The notes: generated by a model not told the origin, from the sequence alone. 56,746 bases of DNA from Lachnospiraceae bacterium (GCA_021770785.1 JAETQH010000026.1:1-56746), one strand, 5' to 3'. Positions 17,758 through 26,409 are shown, numbered from the stretch's first letter. Translations and numbers: made by a program.

Positions 17758-20700
17758 ATGAGAGTAGAGCAGAGCCAGAACCAGAGTATGATAGAGTTAA
17801 TGCAGCAGAGCAGCAGGCAGGGAGAAGTGCAGGAGATTTCTCCTTTCGGTGCGGCAGTGAAAACATCAAAATCAGAGGAAACAAACGGAAAATCCGTCAA
17901 TGTGAAAGACGCTACCTACTTAAATCCGTCAAAGGAAGAACAGAAAACGATTGTAGAGGAAATTGAGGAGGGAACCTCCGTGGATGCCACCCAGCGGAAA
18001 AATCAGATGGCGGTGCTGTCTAATACCACTTCTGAGCAAGATTTTGCCCGGATGCAGCAGGAGGGTTTTTCTTTAGACAATACGACGTCGAACACCATTG
18101 TTACCGTCACGGATAAAATTAAGGCGGAGCTGGCAAAGGCGGGGAAGGATGTGTCCTGTTTTGGGGACTCGCTGACGGCGGAGCAGATAGAGGCCATCGC
18201 CGGAAGCCCGGAGCTGGCAAGACAGCTGAGTGAGGCATTTCAAAAAGCGGATTTGCCCTTGACGGAGGATAATCTCCGGGAAACCGTGGAAATACTTGGT
18301 ATGGCGGGTTCACTGTCCACGCCTTCCGATGGGGCAGTGAAATATCTTCTGGACAATCAGTTAGAGCCTACTATTGAAAACATTTATATGGCAGAGTATA
18401 GCGGCAGCAGCAGTTACTATCCGGCGCCGTCGGTGGATATTTCTTCTTTTTCTGCACAGGTACAGGCAGTGATTCAGACCGCAGGCTTAGAGGTCAATGA
18501 GGAGTCCATGGAGACAAGCCGGTGGATGCTGGAAAATGATATACCGCTGACGCCGGAAAATATTTCTTATGCCATGGCACTAAAAGGAATGGAATTTCCG
18601 GTTTCGCAGGAGGAAATGGTAGAGCGGGCTGCTGTCGCTGTGGAAGAGGGCGGACGGCCGAAAGACGCTATGGTGTTAGACGGTTATACACTGGCGGAAC
18701 GGGCGCAGCGCGCTATGGATATCGTTCAGTCTGCCACGGACGAAGATGTTGCCTATGTGGTGGAGCATGGCATGGAGCTTACGCTAGAGAGCTTGCAGCA
18801 GGCGGCAAACCGCATGGCAGGAGTAAGCGGCGGTCAGTCATCCGGACAGAGTATGGCAGGAGCAGCACTTACGTCAGACGGACAGGCAGCAGACCAGACG
18901 GGCGTAACAGCCGGTCAGCCGGCAGGACAGGAAGGAACAACAGAGATAAGTCAGACGGCAGGGCAGAATGCAGCAACGGGAGCAACAGCCACTTCGCAGA
19001 CAGGAGAAAATGCGGCAGTCACAGGTACAGGAAATACCCAGGAATATACCCGGAGCGGCTTAAACTTGATTATAGCAAAACGTCAGTTAGAAGAGCTGCG
19101 TCTTGTGATGACAGCGCAGGCAAATTATTCACTGTTAAAGCAGGGGATTTCCATTGATACGGAGCCTTTGGAGACTTTGGTGACGCAGCTGAAGGAAATG
19201 GAAAACTCTTATTACCGGCATTTGTTTGCGGCGGAAAATATAGAGGCTTCCGAGGAAAATATTGCCCTGTATAAAGAAATCACCGGACAGGTGGAAGAAA
19301 TCAAATATGTTCCGGCATACGTCCTTGGAATGAAAGAGGCGGACATTTCTACTATTAAAGGTGTCCATGAAGCAGGAACAGCGCTTCGGGATACCTTTGA
19401 GAAGGCAGGTGAGCGTTATGAGACGTTAATGACAGCGCCCCGTGCTGACTTAGGGGATTCCATTCAGAAAGCTTTCCGCAATGTAGAGGATATTTTAGAG
19501 GACATGGGAATGGAAAATTCCGAGGAGAACTGCCGGGCCGTGCGTATGCTGGGGTATAACGGTTTAGAGATAACGGAAGCTTCCATAATGGAAATGAAGG
19601 CTGCTGACGAGGAAGTACAGAGAACCTTTAAAAATATGACGCCCTCTGTTGTCATGGAAATGATAAAGCAGGGCATCAATCCGTTGCAGATGGATTTCGC
19701 AGAGGTAAACCGCATAGCGGAGGAAATCAAGGGTGACAGTATCAGCGGTGAGGAAACCCGTAAATACAGCGAATATCTCTGGAAATTAGAGCAGAACCAT
19801 GCCATCAGCGAGGAAGAACGAAGTTCGTATATTGGAATTTACCGCTTGATAAAACAGGTGGAAAACACCGATGGGGCGGCTATCGGCGCTCTGGTAAACC
19901 AGGGAGCGGAGCTTACCATGAAAAACCTTTTGACTGCTGTCCGTTCGGAGAAGCGCAGCGGCAAAATGGAATATACGATGGATAATGATTTTGCAGGAGT
20001 GGAGAAAACCACGGCAAATTCCATTACAGACCAGGTGGAGGCGGCATATCAGGCAGAGACCTCTTACCAGAATAACTGTCTGAAAGATGTCTTAGATAAT
20101 ATGACCCCGGAGAAATTGCGGGTGATGATGCAGCAGACACCGGAATGGGAAAACATGACCCCGGAGCAGCTAAAGGCTGCTTTAGCCCGGACTGAGACGG
20201 ATGAAGGCAGAACGGAACTGGCATATGCGAAGGAGCAGTTAGCGCAGTTAGAGCAGGTTGCCAATGTGACTGAGGATATTTATCAGGTATTGCAGAAGTA
20301 CGATATTCCCAATACCATGGCGAATGTGCTGGCAATGGAAAGCATGATAAAGGACCGCAACCAGATGTTCCGCAAGATTTTCGGAAGCGGAGTGAAATCT
20401 CCGGAGGAAAAGCCGGGCATGGAGGATTTAGAGGAAATCAAGGAAGAGCTGTTAGAAGAGTTCGGAGAGGCGGTTTCCGAGCCTGCGGATATGGCAGTTG
20501 CTCAGGAGAAATTAGGGGAGCTGGCAGAAAATGTCATGAAAACCATGATTAACAGTGAAAATGTTACCAGCCTTGATGTGCGGGAAATGCGTCTGCTCTC
20601 CGCGCAGCTTTCCGTCAGCAGCCTTTTGGCAAAGGAGGAGCAGTATTGCGTTCCCGTTTTAGTCAATGATGAGATGATGAACGTTTCCGTGAAAATTGTC

Positions 20701-21078
20701 CGGGGTGTGGATAAAAAGGGTATCGTCGATATTATGATGGAAAGTGAGTTACGGGGTAAGATTGCAGCCACCTTCCAGGCAAAGGAAAAGGGGATTAGTG
20801 GACTGATAGCCACGGACAGCAGTGAGACGAAAGAGTTATTTGAGCAGGAGCTTGGTGCATTGAGGGAGGAACTTTCCGAAGAGGGAGGGCTTGTTTCCGA
20901 TATCCATTGTGCCTATATTGATGATTTAGACCTGAACCATTTTTCCATGGGAATGTATGGTGTGGAAGCCGACTCTGAAACCACGGAGGATAAGGACAGC
21001 GAGAGCTACAAAGTGCAGACTTCCAGACTGTATCATATTGCGGAGCGTTTCATTAAACATATAAAGGGAACGCTGTAA
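17758..21078 (+). CDS. large repeat protein (DUF6240-like) with FliK-like C-terminal domain
   Basis: The frame is open from 17608, but the ATG at 17758 with a GGGAG site 9 nt upstream is chosen (1106 residues). No signal peptide or membrane span. At least six degenerate units of the form LxxNDIPLTPENLxxA recur (for example QKADLPLTEDNL, LENDIPLTPENI, EHGMELTLESL, NQGAELTMKNL, QKYDIPNTMANV). A Gln/Gly/Thr/Ala-rich linker covers about 354-430. The last 170 residues resemble the hook-length control domain of FliK: a PVLVNDEMMNVSVKIVRG strand pair, a G-x-I-A-A-x-F segment, then ELGALREELSEEGGLVSDIHC. FliK sets flagellar hook length and switches export specificity. That reading, with the sigma-D-like promoter, makes a flagellar role plausible but unproven. 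It converges with cwlD, with only 4 bp between the stop codons. Confidence 0.7.
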   Translation: MRVEQSQNQSMIELMQQSSRQGEVQEISPFGAAVKTSKSEETNGKSVNVKDATYLNPSKEEQKTIVEEIEEGTSVDATQRKNQMAVLSNTTSEQDFARMQQEGFSLDNTTSNTIVTVTDKIKAELAKAGKDVSCFGDSLTAEQIEAIAGSPELARQLSEAFQKADLPLTEDNLRETVEILGMAGSLSTPSDGAVKYLLDNQLEPTIENIYMAEYSGSSSYYPAPSVDISSFSAQVQAVIQTAGLEVNEESMETSRWMLENDIPLTPENISYAMALKGMEFPVSQEEMVERAAVAVEEGGRPKDAMVLDGYTLAERAQRAMDIVQSATDEDVAYVVEHGMELTLESLQQAANRMAGVSGGQSSGQSMAGAALTSDGQAADQTGVTAGQPAGQEGTTEISQTAGQNAATGATATSQTGENAAVTGTGNTQEYTRSGLNLIIAKRQLEELRLVMTAQANYSLLKQGISIDTEPLETLVTQLKEMENSYYRHLFAAENIEASEENIALYKEITGQVEEIKYVPAYVLGMKEADISTIKGVHEAGTALRDTFEKAGERYETLMTAPRADLGDSIQKAFRNVEDILEDMGMENSEENCRAVRMLGYNGLEITEASIMEMKAADEEVQRTFKNMTPSVVMEMIKQGINPLQMDFAEVNRIAEEIKGDSISGEETRKYSEYLWKLEQNHAISEEERSSYIGIYRLIKQVENTDGAAIGALVNQGAELTMKNLLTAVRSEKRSGKMEYTMDNDFAGVEKTTANSITDQVEAAYQAETSYQNNCLKDVLDNMTPEKLRVMMQQTPEWENMTPEQLKAALARTETDEGRTELAYAKEQLAQLEQVANVTEDIYQVLQKYDIPNTMANVLAMESMIKDRNQMFRKIFGSGVKSPEEKPGMEDLEEIKEELLEEFGEAVSEPADMAVAQEKLGELAENVMKTMINSENVTSLDVREMRLLSAQLSVSSLLAKEEQYCVPVLVNDEMMNVSVKIVRGVDKKGIVDIMMESELRGKIAATFQAKEKGISGLIATDSSETKELFEQELGALREELSEEGGLVSDIHCAYIDDLDLNHFSMGMYGVEADSETTEDKDSESYKVQTSRLYHIAERFIKHIKGTL

Positions 21079-21082
21079 AAAC

Positions 21083-21769
21083 TTATTGTTTTTCTAAATA
21101 TTCCATAATACCCAAATAGATGGCATTCACCAGCTTATCCTGATAATCGGAGGACAGCAAAAGTTCGGCTTCTTGGGGATTGCTTAAAAACCCACATTCT
21201 ACAATGACGGTAGGTGTGGGTGTTTTTTTGAGCAGATAATAGCTCTCATTTGCTTTTGCCACCCGCTTGTTTTCCGGGTCAACATTTGCGATGAGGCTGG
21301 TCTGTAGAATATCTGCCAATTCCTTGCCGCCTGTTGACTGCCCGTAGTAGAAAACCTGAGCGCCCTTTATTTCAGGGGAAGGATAGCTGTTCTGGTGGAG
21401 GCTGACGGTAAAGAGGGGATTGGCATCGGTAATAATCTGACAGCGTTTCTGCATATCCTCTGCTTTTTTGTTGGTGCTGCTCTCAGAGTAAAGCCCGCTG
21501 TCACTTTCTCTTGTCAAAATAATCTCTAAATCTTCTTTTTCCAGAACCTCTTTTAATTTCAAGGCAAGAGCGAGGTTGATATCCTTTTCTAAGGCGTTGT
21601 TGATACCGACTTTGCCGGGGTCGCTGCCGCCGTGGCCTGCATCGATGACAATACAGGTCTTTTTTTCTTTTGCTTCATCGCTCTGCACAAGGATGGTGCC
21701 GCGGTTCGCTAAAAGGAAGGCGGCGGCAATAAAGCAGACTGCCATGATGAGTTCTATCTTTTTTTTCAT
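21083..21769 (-). CDS. cwlD: N-acetylmuramoyl-L-alanine amidase CwlD
   Basis: Zinc amidase (Amidase_3) that removes peptide side chains from muramic acid. In spore-formers CwlD makes the muramic-delta-lactam of spore cortex. The 228-residue protein has an N-terminal signal-anchor helix (about 6-24) followed by the catalytic domain. Zinc and catalytic residues are visible: His46 in DAGHGG, Glu61 in NALEKD, His125 in SLHQN and Glu191 in VIVECGFLSN. The length fits CwlD rather than the larger LytC-type amidases, which carry binding repeats. Its ribosome-binding site lies inside a hairpin arm (21774-21823). The upstream neighbour on the same strand is a GH18 protein, giving a cortex-remodelling pair. 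Confidence 0.9.
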   Translation of the reverse strand: MKKKIELIMAVCFIAAAFLLANRGTILVQSDEAKEKKTCIVIDAGHGGSDPGKVGINNALEKDINLALALKLKEVLEKEDLEIILTRESDSGLYSESSTNKKAEDMQKRCQIITDANPLFTVSLHQNSYPSPEIKGAQVFYYGQSTGGKELADILQTSLIANVDPENKRVAKANESYYLLKKTPTPTVIVECGFLSNPQEAELLLSSDYQDKLVNAIYLGIMEYLEKQ

Positions 21770-21773
21770 AAAA

Positions 21774-21823
21774 AATTCCCGGAGATTTGTTTATAATAAA
21801 TTATTCGCAAATCTCGGGAATTA
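21774..21823 (-). promoter_or_regulatory. leader hairpin covering the cwlD ribosome-binding site
   Basis: AATTCCCGGAGATTTG and CAAATCTCGGGAATT form a 15-bp stem with one bulged base and an 18-nt loop. On the cwlD strand the GGGAA of the 3' arm, 7-8 nt before the ATG, is paired in the stem. Translational control is inferred. The hairpin could alternatively terminate partial transcripts from the GH18 gene. Confidence 0.5.
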
Positions 21824-21936
21824 TGAAAATATTCCTCGCATGTACCGGTATGTTTATCCCTTGATGATTGGAGTGTACCAATACGGGTGTCTTGTCTGAT
21901 TGTCAGCAGAACAAGCCGTTAGGACTGCCCGGAAAA

Positions 21937-23715
21937 TCAGTTGATGTATTTGATGATAGTGTCCCAGACAGATGGCAATTCTAAACCTAATTTCCAGAAA
22001 GAACCTCCTGCCAGATTGTTTGACTGCATTACCTTTAATTTTTCTTCCAGTGACAGGGCATCTTCCACCCAGATTTTATAGGTTACGCCGTTGTTTTCGT
22101 ACTGTACATAGTATTGTCCCGCCTCATCGGACCAGACGGGGGTTACGCCGTTGGCGCTGATAAGGTTCTGTATTTCTGCCATATTGGTGGCGTAGGTGCT
22201 GAGTTCAAATAAGGTGTAGCTATCAGCGCTGCCGCCTTCGGCTTCGTTGTTTTCTCCGGTTGTATTTTCTGTATCACCGGCGGATGTATCCTCGGAACCT
22301 ATGGGCGTCTCCATCCAGACACGGGTATAGAAAGGCATACCCAGAATAATCTGCCCGGCAGGTACTTCCTTTAAGGTATTGGCAACACCTTCTTTTACAA
22401 AACCAATAGAAGCCACCGAACCTGCCTCTTCGGAGCCAGAGTAATGCTCATCATATGCCATAACTACTACATAATCGGCAAACAATGCCTGTTCCGCCCG
22501 GTTATAAAAAGCGGTAAATTCGGTTGGCACGTAGTTGTCCACCGACAGGACAATGCCATTATTGGCACATTTTAAAGAAAGCTCCCGGATAAACTGGATA
22601 TATCCGTCGCCCGCGTCGCTGCTTAAGGATTCAAAATCCACATTGATACCGTCTAAATTGTACTGAATAGCAGCGGAAATCAGGTTGTTGATGAGGTTCT
22701 CACGCCGGGAGGTATAGGTCAACACCTGGGTGGAATCCACATCTTTGTTTTCTAAGTTGCTGACTAATGCCCACACTTCAATGCCGTTCTGGTGGCAGTA
22801 CTCCACATAACTGCTGCTGGCAAGGTTGGCAATGTTTCCGTTGTTATCGTTCAGATAAAACCAGGTGGGTGAAATGACATTGATACCTTTAGTGTTCTGC
22901 AGGACAGAAGCCACCGTGGAATTGGCGTCTGCATTTGTTACCTGGTGCCATGCCATATTGATTTTAAAATCCTTGCGGATATGAGTAAATTCTTCCGGTA
23001 CATAGTTGCTGTCTTCCATCCGTGTCTCAGTATTTTCCAATGTTTTGGATTTTACATAGCCCATGATACCGTCTGTGGTGTAAACCTTTGTCCAGGTTTC
23101 GTCTGGCTCTAATACAGTCACTTCCGTACCTTTTTCCAGGTCTGCAAGAATAGGGCTTTTGATACCGCCCTGGTAGCGGATTTCCGTATTCTTTTTGAGG
23201 GCGGCGGTTTCGTATTCGCCCCATTCATTGGTGAGAAGGATACGGTTTGGCTCTTCCAATGTCACATAGGAAAAATCGGAATACAGTGCAAGAAAATCCA
23301 CAGCAATATAAGCGGTGGAGGCGTCTGCCTTTACAATGGTGTGTCCTAAGGATTTTGTATCCTTGGTGACGGTGTAACTGTCACTCTCGGCATTAACGGT
23401 AATTAAATCGGTGGGTGTGGTGTAGAGTAGTTTGTTTTCATTAGCATCCCAGTAGAAACGGCTGTTAATGGAATCGTGTACCAGCTGGTAATCTAAATAA
23501 ACCACACCATTTATCATACGTCCCTTAGAGTCAGTGATTTCACGGTTTAAAATGACGGCAACCTCTTCGCCGCCGGAAAGCCGGTAATACTCGGACAAAT
23601 CCTGCCGCTCCTTAGAAGGAGTATACTTTTCGATGAGACTGCTTAAAACCATGAACAGGAGCACCACGATAATGAGGGCGCCTGCGGCTAAAAACGGGAC
23701 AATTTTTTTCTTCAT
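21937..23715 (-). CDS. membrane-anchored GH18 glycosidase with SH3-like domain
   Basis: GH18 protein related to spore cortex N-acetylglucosaminidases (SleL/YaaH type) and chitinases. The 592-residue protein has an N-terminal signal anchor (about 5-25), a copper-amine-oxidase-like or stalk region (about 45-165), a bacterial SH3-like domain (about 175-228), then the GH18 barrel from about 250. The catalytic motif is DGINVDFE at 355-362, with Glu362 as proton donor and Asn in the second acidic position of DxxDxDxE. A Gly/Glu/Thr-rich insert lies near 475-495. No LysM domain is present, unlike SleL. AGGAA precedes the ATG. An extended -10 promoter lies at 23825-23852. It probably acts with CwlD downstream. 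Confidence 0.85.
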   Translation of the reverse strand: MKKKIVPFLAAGALIIVVLLFMVLSSLIEKYTPSKERQDLSEYYRLSGGEEVAVILNREITDSKGRMINGVVYLDYQLVHDSINSRFYWDANENKLLYTTPTDLITVNAESDSYTVTKDTKSLGHTIVKADASTAYIAVDFLALYSDFSYVTLEEPNRILLTNEWGEYETAALKKNTEIRYQGGIKSPILADLEKGTEVTVLEPDETWTKVYTTDGIMGYVKSKTLENTETRMEDSNYVPEEFTHIRKDFKINMAWHQVTNADANSTVASVLQNTKGINVISPTWFYLNDNNGNIANLASSSYVEYCHQNGIEVWALVSNLENKDVDSTQVLTYTSRRENLINNLISAAIQYNLDGINVDFESLSSDAGDGYIQFIRELSLKCANNGIVLSVDNYVPTEFTAFYNRAEQALFADYVVVMAYDEHYSGSEEAGSVASIGFVKEGVANTLKEVPAGQIILGMPFYTRVWMETPIGSEDTSAGDTENTTGENNEAEGGSADSYTLFELSTYATNMAEIQNLISANGVTPVWSDEAGQYYVQYENNGVTYKIWVEDALSLEEKLKVMQSNNLAGGSFWKLGLELPSVWDTIIKYIN

Positions 23716-23751
23716 TATGAAATTCCTTTCTTCTTATGAAAATCCTTTCTG

Positions 23752-23771
23752 TTGCCTGTCATGGCAGGCAA
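23752..23771 (-). other. hairpin in the GH18 leader
   Basis: TTGCCTG-TCATGG-CAGGCAA is a 7-bp stem with a 6-nt loop about 40 nt before the start codon. No function known. Confidence 0.4.
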
Positions 23772-23824
23772 TTTATATAAGGATGTCAAAATAGTGGATA
23801 TTGTGTAATATTTTGTACCACCAT

Positions 23825-23852
23825 ATTGTAGCATAAGAATATATAAATTCAA
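23825..23852 (-). promoter_or_regulatory. extended -10 promoter of the GH18 gene
   Basis: On the minus strand: TTGAAT, 16-bp spacer, TACAAT, with TG one base ahead of the -10 (TGCTACAAT). It leaves a leader of about 100 nt. Confidence 0.65.
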
Positions 23853-23885
23853 AGGTGTTTGAAATCTTAATTTTTTTGAAATTTC

Positions 23886-23935
23886 TCTATAGGGAACGCC
23901 AAAATCCCGGAGGGACTTGGCGGCTCCCATAGATT
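23886..23935. other. long near-perfect hairpin in a 314-bp gene-free stretch
   Basis: TCTATAGGGA (23886 onward) pairs with TCCCATAGA near the right end. Inside, CGCCAA-x-TCCC pairs with GGGA-x-TTGGCG around a 3-nt loop. Read on the plus strand it is followed by a pyrimidine tract with six T, as in a terminator, yet no plus-strand gene precedes it. It could end an antisense or small RNA. The rest of 23716-24029 holds only the GH18 promoter and leader hairpin. Confidence 0.5.
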
Positions 23936-24029
23936 CTCTCTTTTTTCAAATTTTGTGAACGTTCTTCACTGTTATAAGGCGGGCATTGAGGTACTCCGCC
24001 CTGCTGATTTGTTGTAGTAAGTTTACCTA

Positions 24030-24245
24030 TTATTTGTTATTTTTCCTGATTTTATCAAAATGAATTTCCCGCAACACCCCCTCATCAAAAACATAATCTC
24101 TCATATAAGTGTTTTCCTCATGGATACAAAGCTCTTTTGCAACATGCTCCGGGTTGCTTTTAGAGCCTTCGAACCAGATGGTAATTCCCCGGTCCTCGAA
24201 AGAACTCAGTTCCAAATAAAGTTTCTCTAAATGTTCATTTTGCAA
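24030..24245 (-). CDS. small hypothetical protein, 71 residues
   Basis: A short acidic protein (KLYLELSSFEDRGITIWFEG at residues 8-27, then NPEHVAKELCIHEENTYMRDYVFDEG). It has a regular alternation of hydrophobic and charged residues and no signal or membrane span. It looks like a compact alpha/beta fold, not a random frame, but I cannot name the family. The ribosome-binding site is weak (GGGGGA about 13 nt upstream). It lies 120 bp downstream of the MinD-like gene on the same strand and may be its last partner. Confidence 0.55.
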   Translation of the reverse strand: MQNEHLEKLYLELSSFEDRGITIWFEGSKSNPEHVAKELCIHEENTYMRDYVFDEGVLREIHFDKIRKNNK

Positions 24246-24355
24246 TGCTTTATCCCCCGTATCGTTTACTTACCAAAAGGAATCCGTCAGTTACAGCGTG
24301 ATATATTCTGGCGGGTGGCAGTCTGCTAATCCCCTGTAGCAGAGAAAACAGTAAG

Positions 24356-24386
24356 CTGCAGGAGGTCATTCTAACAACTCCTGCAG
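24356..24386 (-). terminator. possible terminator at the end of the MinD-like gene
   Basis: CTGCAGGAG and CTCCTGCAG form a 9-bp stem around the minus-strand stop codon, followed on that strand by a weak T run (CTTACTGTTTTC). Confidence 0.4.
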
Positions 24387-24983
24387 GATAGAAAAAATTT
24401 CTTTCTCTATCCGGAATGGATTTTGGATGAACGGGACACTGCGGAGGATTATGTGATATTTTCCGGAAAGCTCGCGCAGTGTCTTAGGCTTTCCCATTTC
24501 CATAAGATACAAAAACCCGTCTCCTGAAGCTGTTTTTTGCGTAATCTGGGTTAAGGTTTTCCGGAATTTGTCCATTTTCCAGGGTGCAGGATTCCCAATG
24601 ACAATTTTTCTGTCACACCGGAGCAGTTCCGAAAGGTCGGCCTCCCCTGTGCTGCCAAGGTCTAAGATAAGATAACGGTAGCCCTGATTGAAAAGGCAGG
24701 GAAGCTCCTTAGCGGAGGTATTGGGATAATAGTCAACATCATAAATGCGGAAATAAGAGCGGCAGTTGTTTTCTGCCTGCCGGAAAGGAAGCTTGTCTTC
24801 CGTCATAAGAAAACGAAGCTCATCTCTTCCGTGAAATTCGATACAGGCAGTTTTTGCGCCTAGCTTAGAGCCGCATAAATTTGCCAGTGCGATGGCTAAA
24901 TGGGTGACGCCGGCACCGGGGCAACAGCCCATAATGCCGATAGTCAGATGCGGTTTTGTCCCGTTTCCACCAATGCCGAAAAT
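24366..24983 (-). CDS. MinD/ParA-like protein with degenerate P-loop
   Basis: A SIMIBI-type NTPase fold: beta strand LTIGIMG, loop CCPGAGVTH, helix LAIALANLCG, later a Walker B-like LILDLGSTGEADL. The loop corresponds to the deviant Walker A of MinD but lacks the catalytic lysines (GVT in place of GKT). The frame is open up to 25082, with ATG codons at 25082 and 25046 that lack ribosome-binding sites. A strong AGGAGG (24993-24998) lies 9 nt before an ATT codon at 24983, giving 205 residues that start just before the fold. I place the start there with low confidence. It overlaps the 3' end of the kinase-MinD gene by about 120 bp in another frame, and the two proteins look related. Confidence 0.6.
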   Translation of the reverse strand: MFGIGGNGTKPHLTIGIMGCCPGAGVTHLAIALANLCGSKLGAKTACIEFHGRDELRFLMTEDKLPFRQAENNCRSYFRIYDVDYYPNTSAKELPCLFNQGYRYLILDLGSTGEADLSELLRCDRKIVIGNPAPWKMDKFRKTLTQITQKTASGDGFLYLMEMGKPKTLRELSGKYHIILRSVPFIQNPFRIEKEIFSILQELLE

Positions 24984-26403
24984 GAAGATGCACCTCCTCT
25001 CTTTGTATGATTTGCAGAATAAGCCGTTCTTTTCTTCCGCCCGCATGAAATGGATTACGGTCAAAAGGAAAGCAGTAGACACGAGTTTTTAACAGTCTGG
25101 CGTATTTTTTTGCCGCCTTTTTGTTATCATAATTACAGATAAAAATCAGCTTTTCCTTTAAAGCAAGTTTTTTCGCAAGGGTGAGGGCAGTGGGAATGTC
25201 CCAGAGGCTGCCGCTCATGACAAGAAATATAAGCTCATTGTCCTCCTGTCGTAAAAATTCTTCCGTGTAGGTCCCGTAATCCCGCACAAGGATAGCGCCT
25301 TTTGGCAATGGATTTTCGATGCCGTCCCCATAAGAAGGAATCCCGGCAAAATCCTTGTAGTGGAAAATACCCTCCTGCTCTTTCCAGAAAAGGCTGCCCT
25401 CCGCCATGGCGGCAAGGCTGTCCGAACGGTCCACAGACAGGTAGACGCTTCTTTTCTTTCTTCGGTTTAGAATGCTGACAAGTGATACTGCAAAATGTGT
25501 TGCGCCTGCTCCGGGTCTGCTCCCGAGAACGGCTATTTTCGTAATGAGATGTGAAGTAGACTGGCACGCCGTATCTGTGGCGTTTCTCTGGGCGGAAAGA
25601 AATTTTCCCGCTTCAAGAAGCGCATGTTTTAAATCTGCGGCTGTCTGATACCGCTCCGTTTCCGAAACGGCACAGGCTTTTTTTATGACGTGAAACAGTT
25701 CTGTGGAACAGGGGATGTCCGAGGCGTCTGCCATAAGCAGAAGCACTTTTCCAAGGCTGTAGATATCCGAAGAGGTGTCCACTGCATGTCCTAAGCACGC
25801 CTCCGGCGCCGCAAACCCCTCTGTTCCGTAATTTTGGATAATTTTTCCGGAACCGGTAATAAATGAAGCAATGCCAAAATCGACTAATTTTATCTGATTT
25901 CCACATAATATAATGTGCTCCGGTTTTAAATCCTGATACAGGATAGGGTATGGAGCCAGATGATGCAGATAATCGAGAATGCCACAAAGCTGAATGCCAT
26001 ATTCAATAATCAGTTCCTGTGATATGTTTTCCTGATGGAGTATAAAATCCTCCAATGAGTCACCCTGGATAAATTCTTCGACCATATAAATAAAGTCCTT
26101 GTCTTCGTCGATATCATATATAAGGGGGATACCCGGGTGATTAAGAGTTTTCAGAAGGTCTGCCTCTGCAAGAAGGCTGCCTCCGGAAAAGGCAGAAGAT
26201 TTATCAGCTGCATTATTGCAGAGCGCCGTGCTTTTGGGGATACACTTGATGGCGCGGTAAACCTTCAGTTTCAGATGTCTGGCAAGATAGACGGTACTGC
26301 TGCTGCCGGTACCAAGAACCGTGATAATACGGTATTTGCCGAACAAAATTTTTTCTTCTATGCGATACCGCTCCTTTCGGGGCGTGTCAGTTTCGCATCT
26401 CAC
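24865..26403 (-). CDS. Hanks-type Ser/Thr kinase fused to a MinD-like domain
   Basis: Residues 20-270 form a eukaryotic-type kinase: Gly-rich loop GTGSSSTVYLA, Lys53 in AIKCI, Glu80, catalytic Asp158 in YQDLKPEHI (HRD changed to YQD, and the usual Asn replaced by His163), and metal-binding Asp175 in DFG. Residues 285-470 form a MinD-like domain with loop GSRPGAGATH, again without the P-loop lysine. No membrane span or PASTA repeats, so it is a cytosolic kinase unlike PrkC. The last 40 or so residues read across the start of the next gene and look non-natural in composition. The promoter puts the transcript start at about the GTG at 26403. An AAGGAG 9 nt before an ATA codon suggests a later start. 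Possible targets include FHA proteins such as that at 38837. Confidence 0.75.
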   Translation of the reverse strand: MRCETDTPRKERYRIEEKILFGKYRIITVLGTGSSSTVYLARHLKLKVYRAIKCIPKSTALCNNAADKSSAFSGGSLLAEADLLKTLNHPGIPLIYDIDEDKDFIYMVEEFIQGDSLEDFILHQENISQELIIEYGIQLCGILDYLHHLAPYPILYQDLKPEHIILCGNQIKLVDFGIASFITGSGKIIQNYGTEGFAAPEACLGHAVDTSSDIYSLGKVLLLMADASDIPCSTELFHVIKKACAVSETERYQTAADLKHALLEAGKFLSAQRNATDTACQSTSHLITKIAVLGSRPGAGATHFAVSLVSILNRRKKRSVYLSVDRSDSLAAMAEGSLFWKEQEGIFHYKDFAGIPSYGDGIENPLPKGAILVRDYGTYTEEFLRQEDNELIFLVMSGSLWDIPTALTLAKKLALKEKLIFICNYDNKKAAKKYARLLKTRVYCFPFDRNPFHAGGRKERLILQIIQREEVHLHFRHWWKRDKTASDYRHYGLLPRCRRHPFSHRTGKFMRL

Positions 26404-26409
26404 GCATAT

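Noticed and set aside
23715..23930. Minus-strand 71-codon frame upstream of the GH18 gene
   Set aside because: It contains the promoter and leader hairpin of the GH18 gene and has no ribosome-binding site or protein-like pattern.
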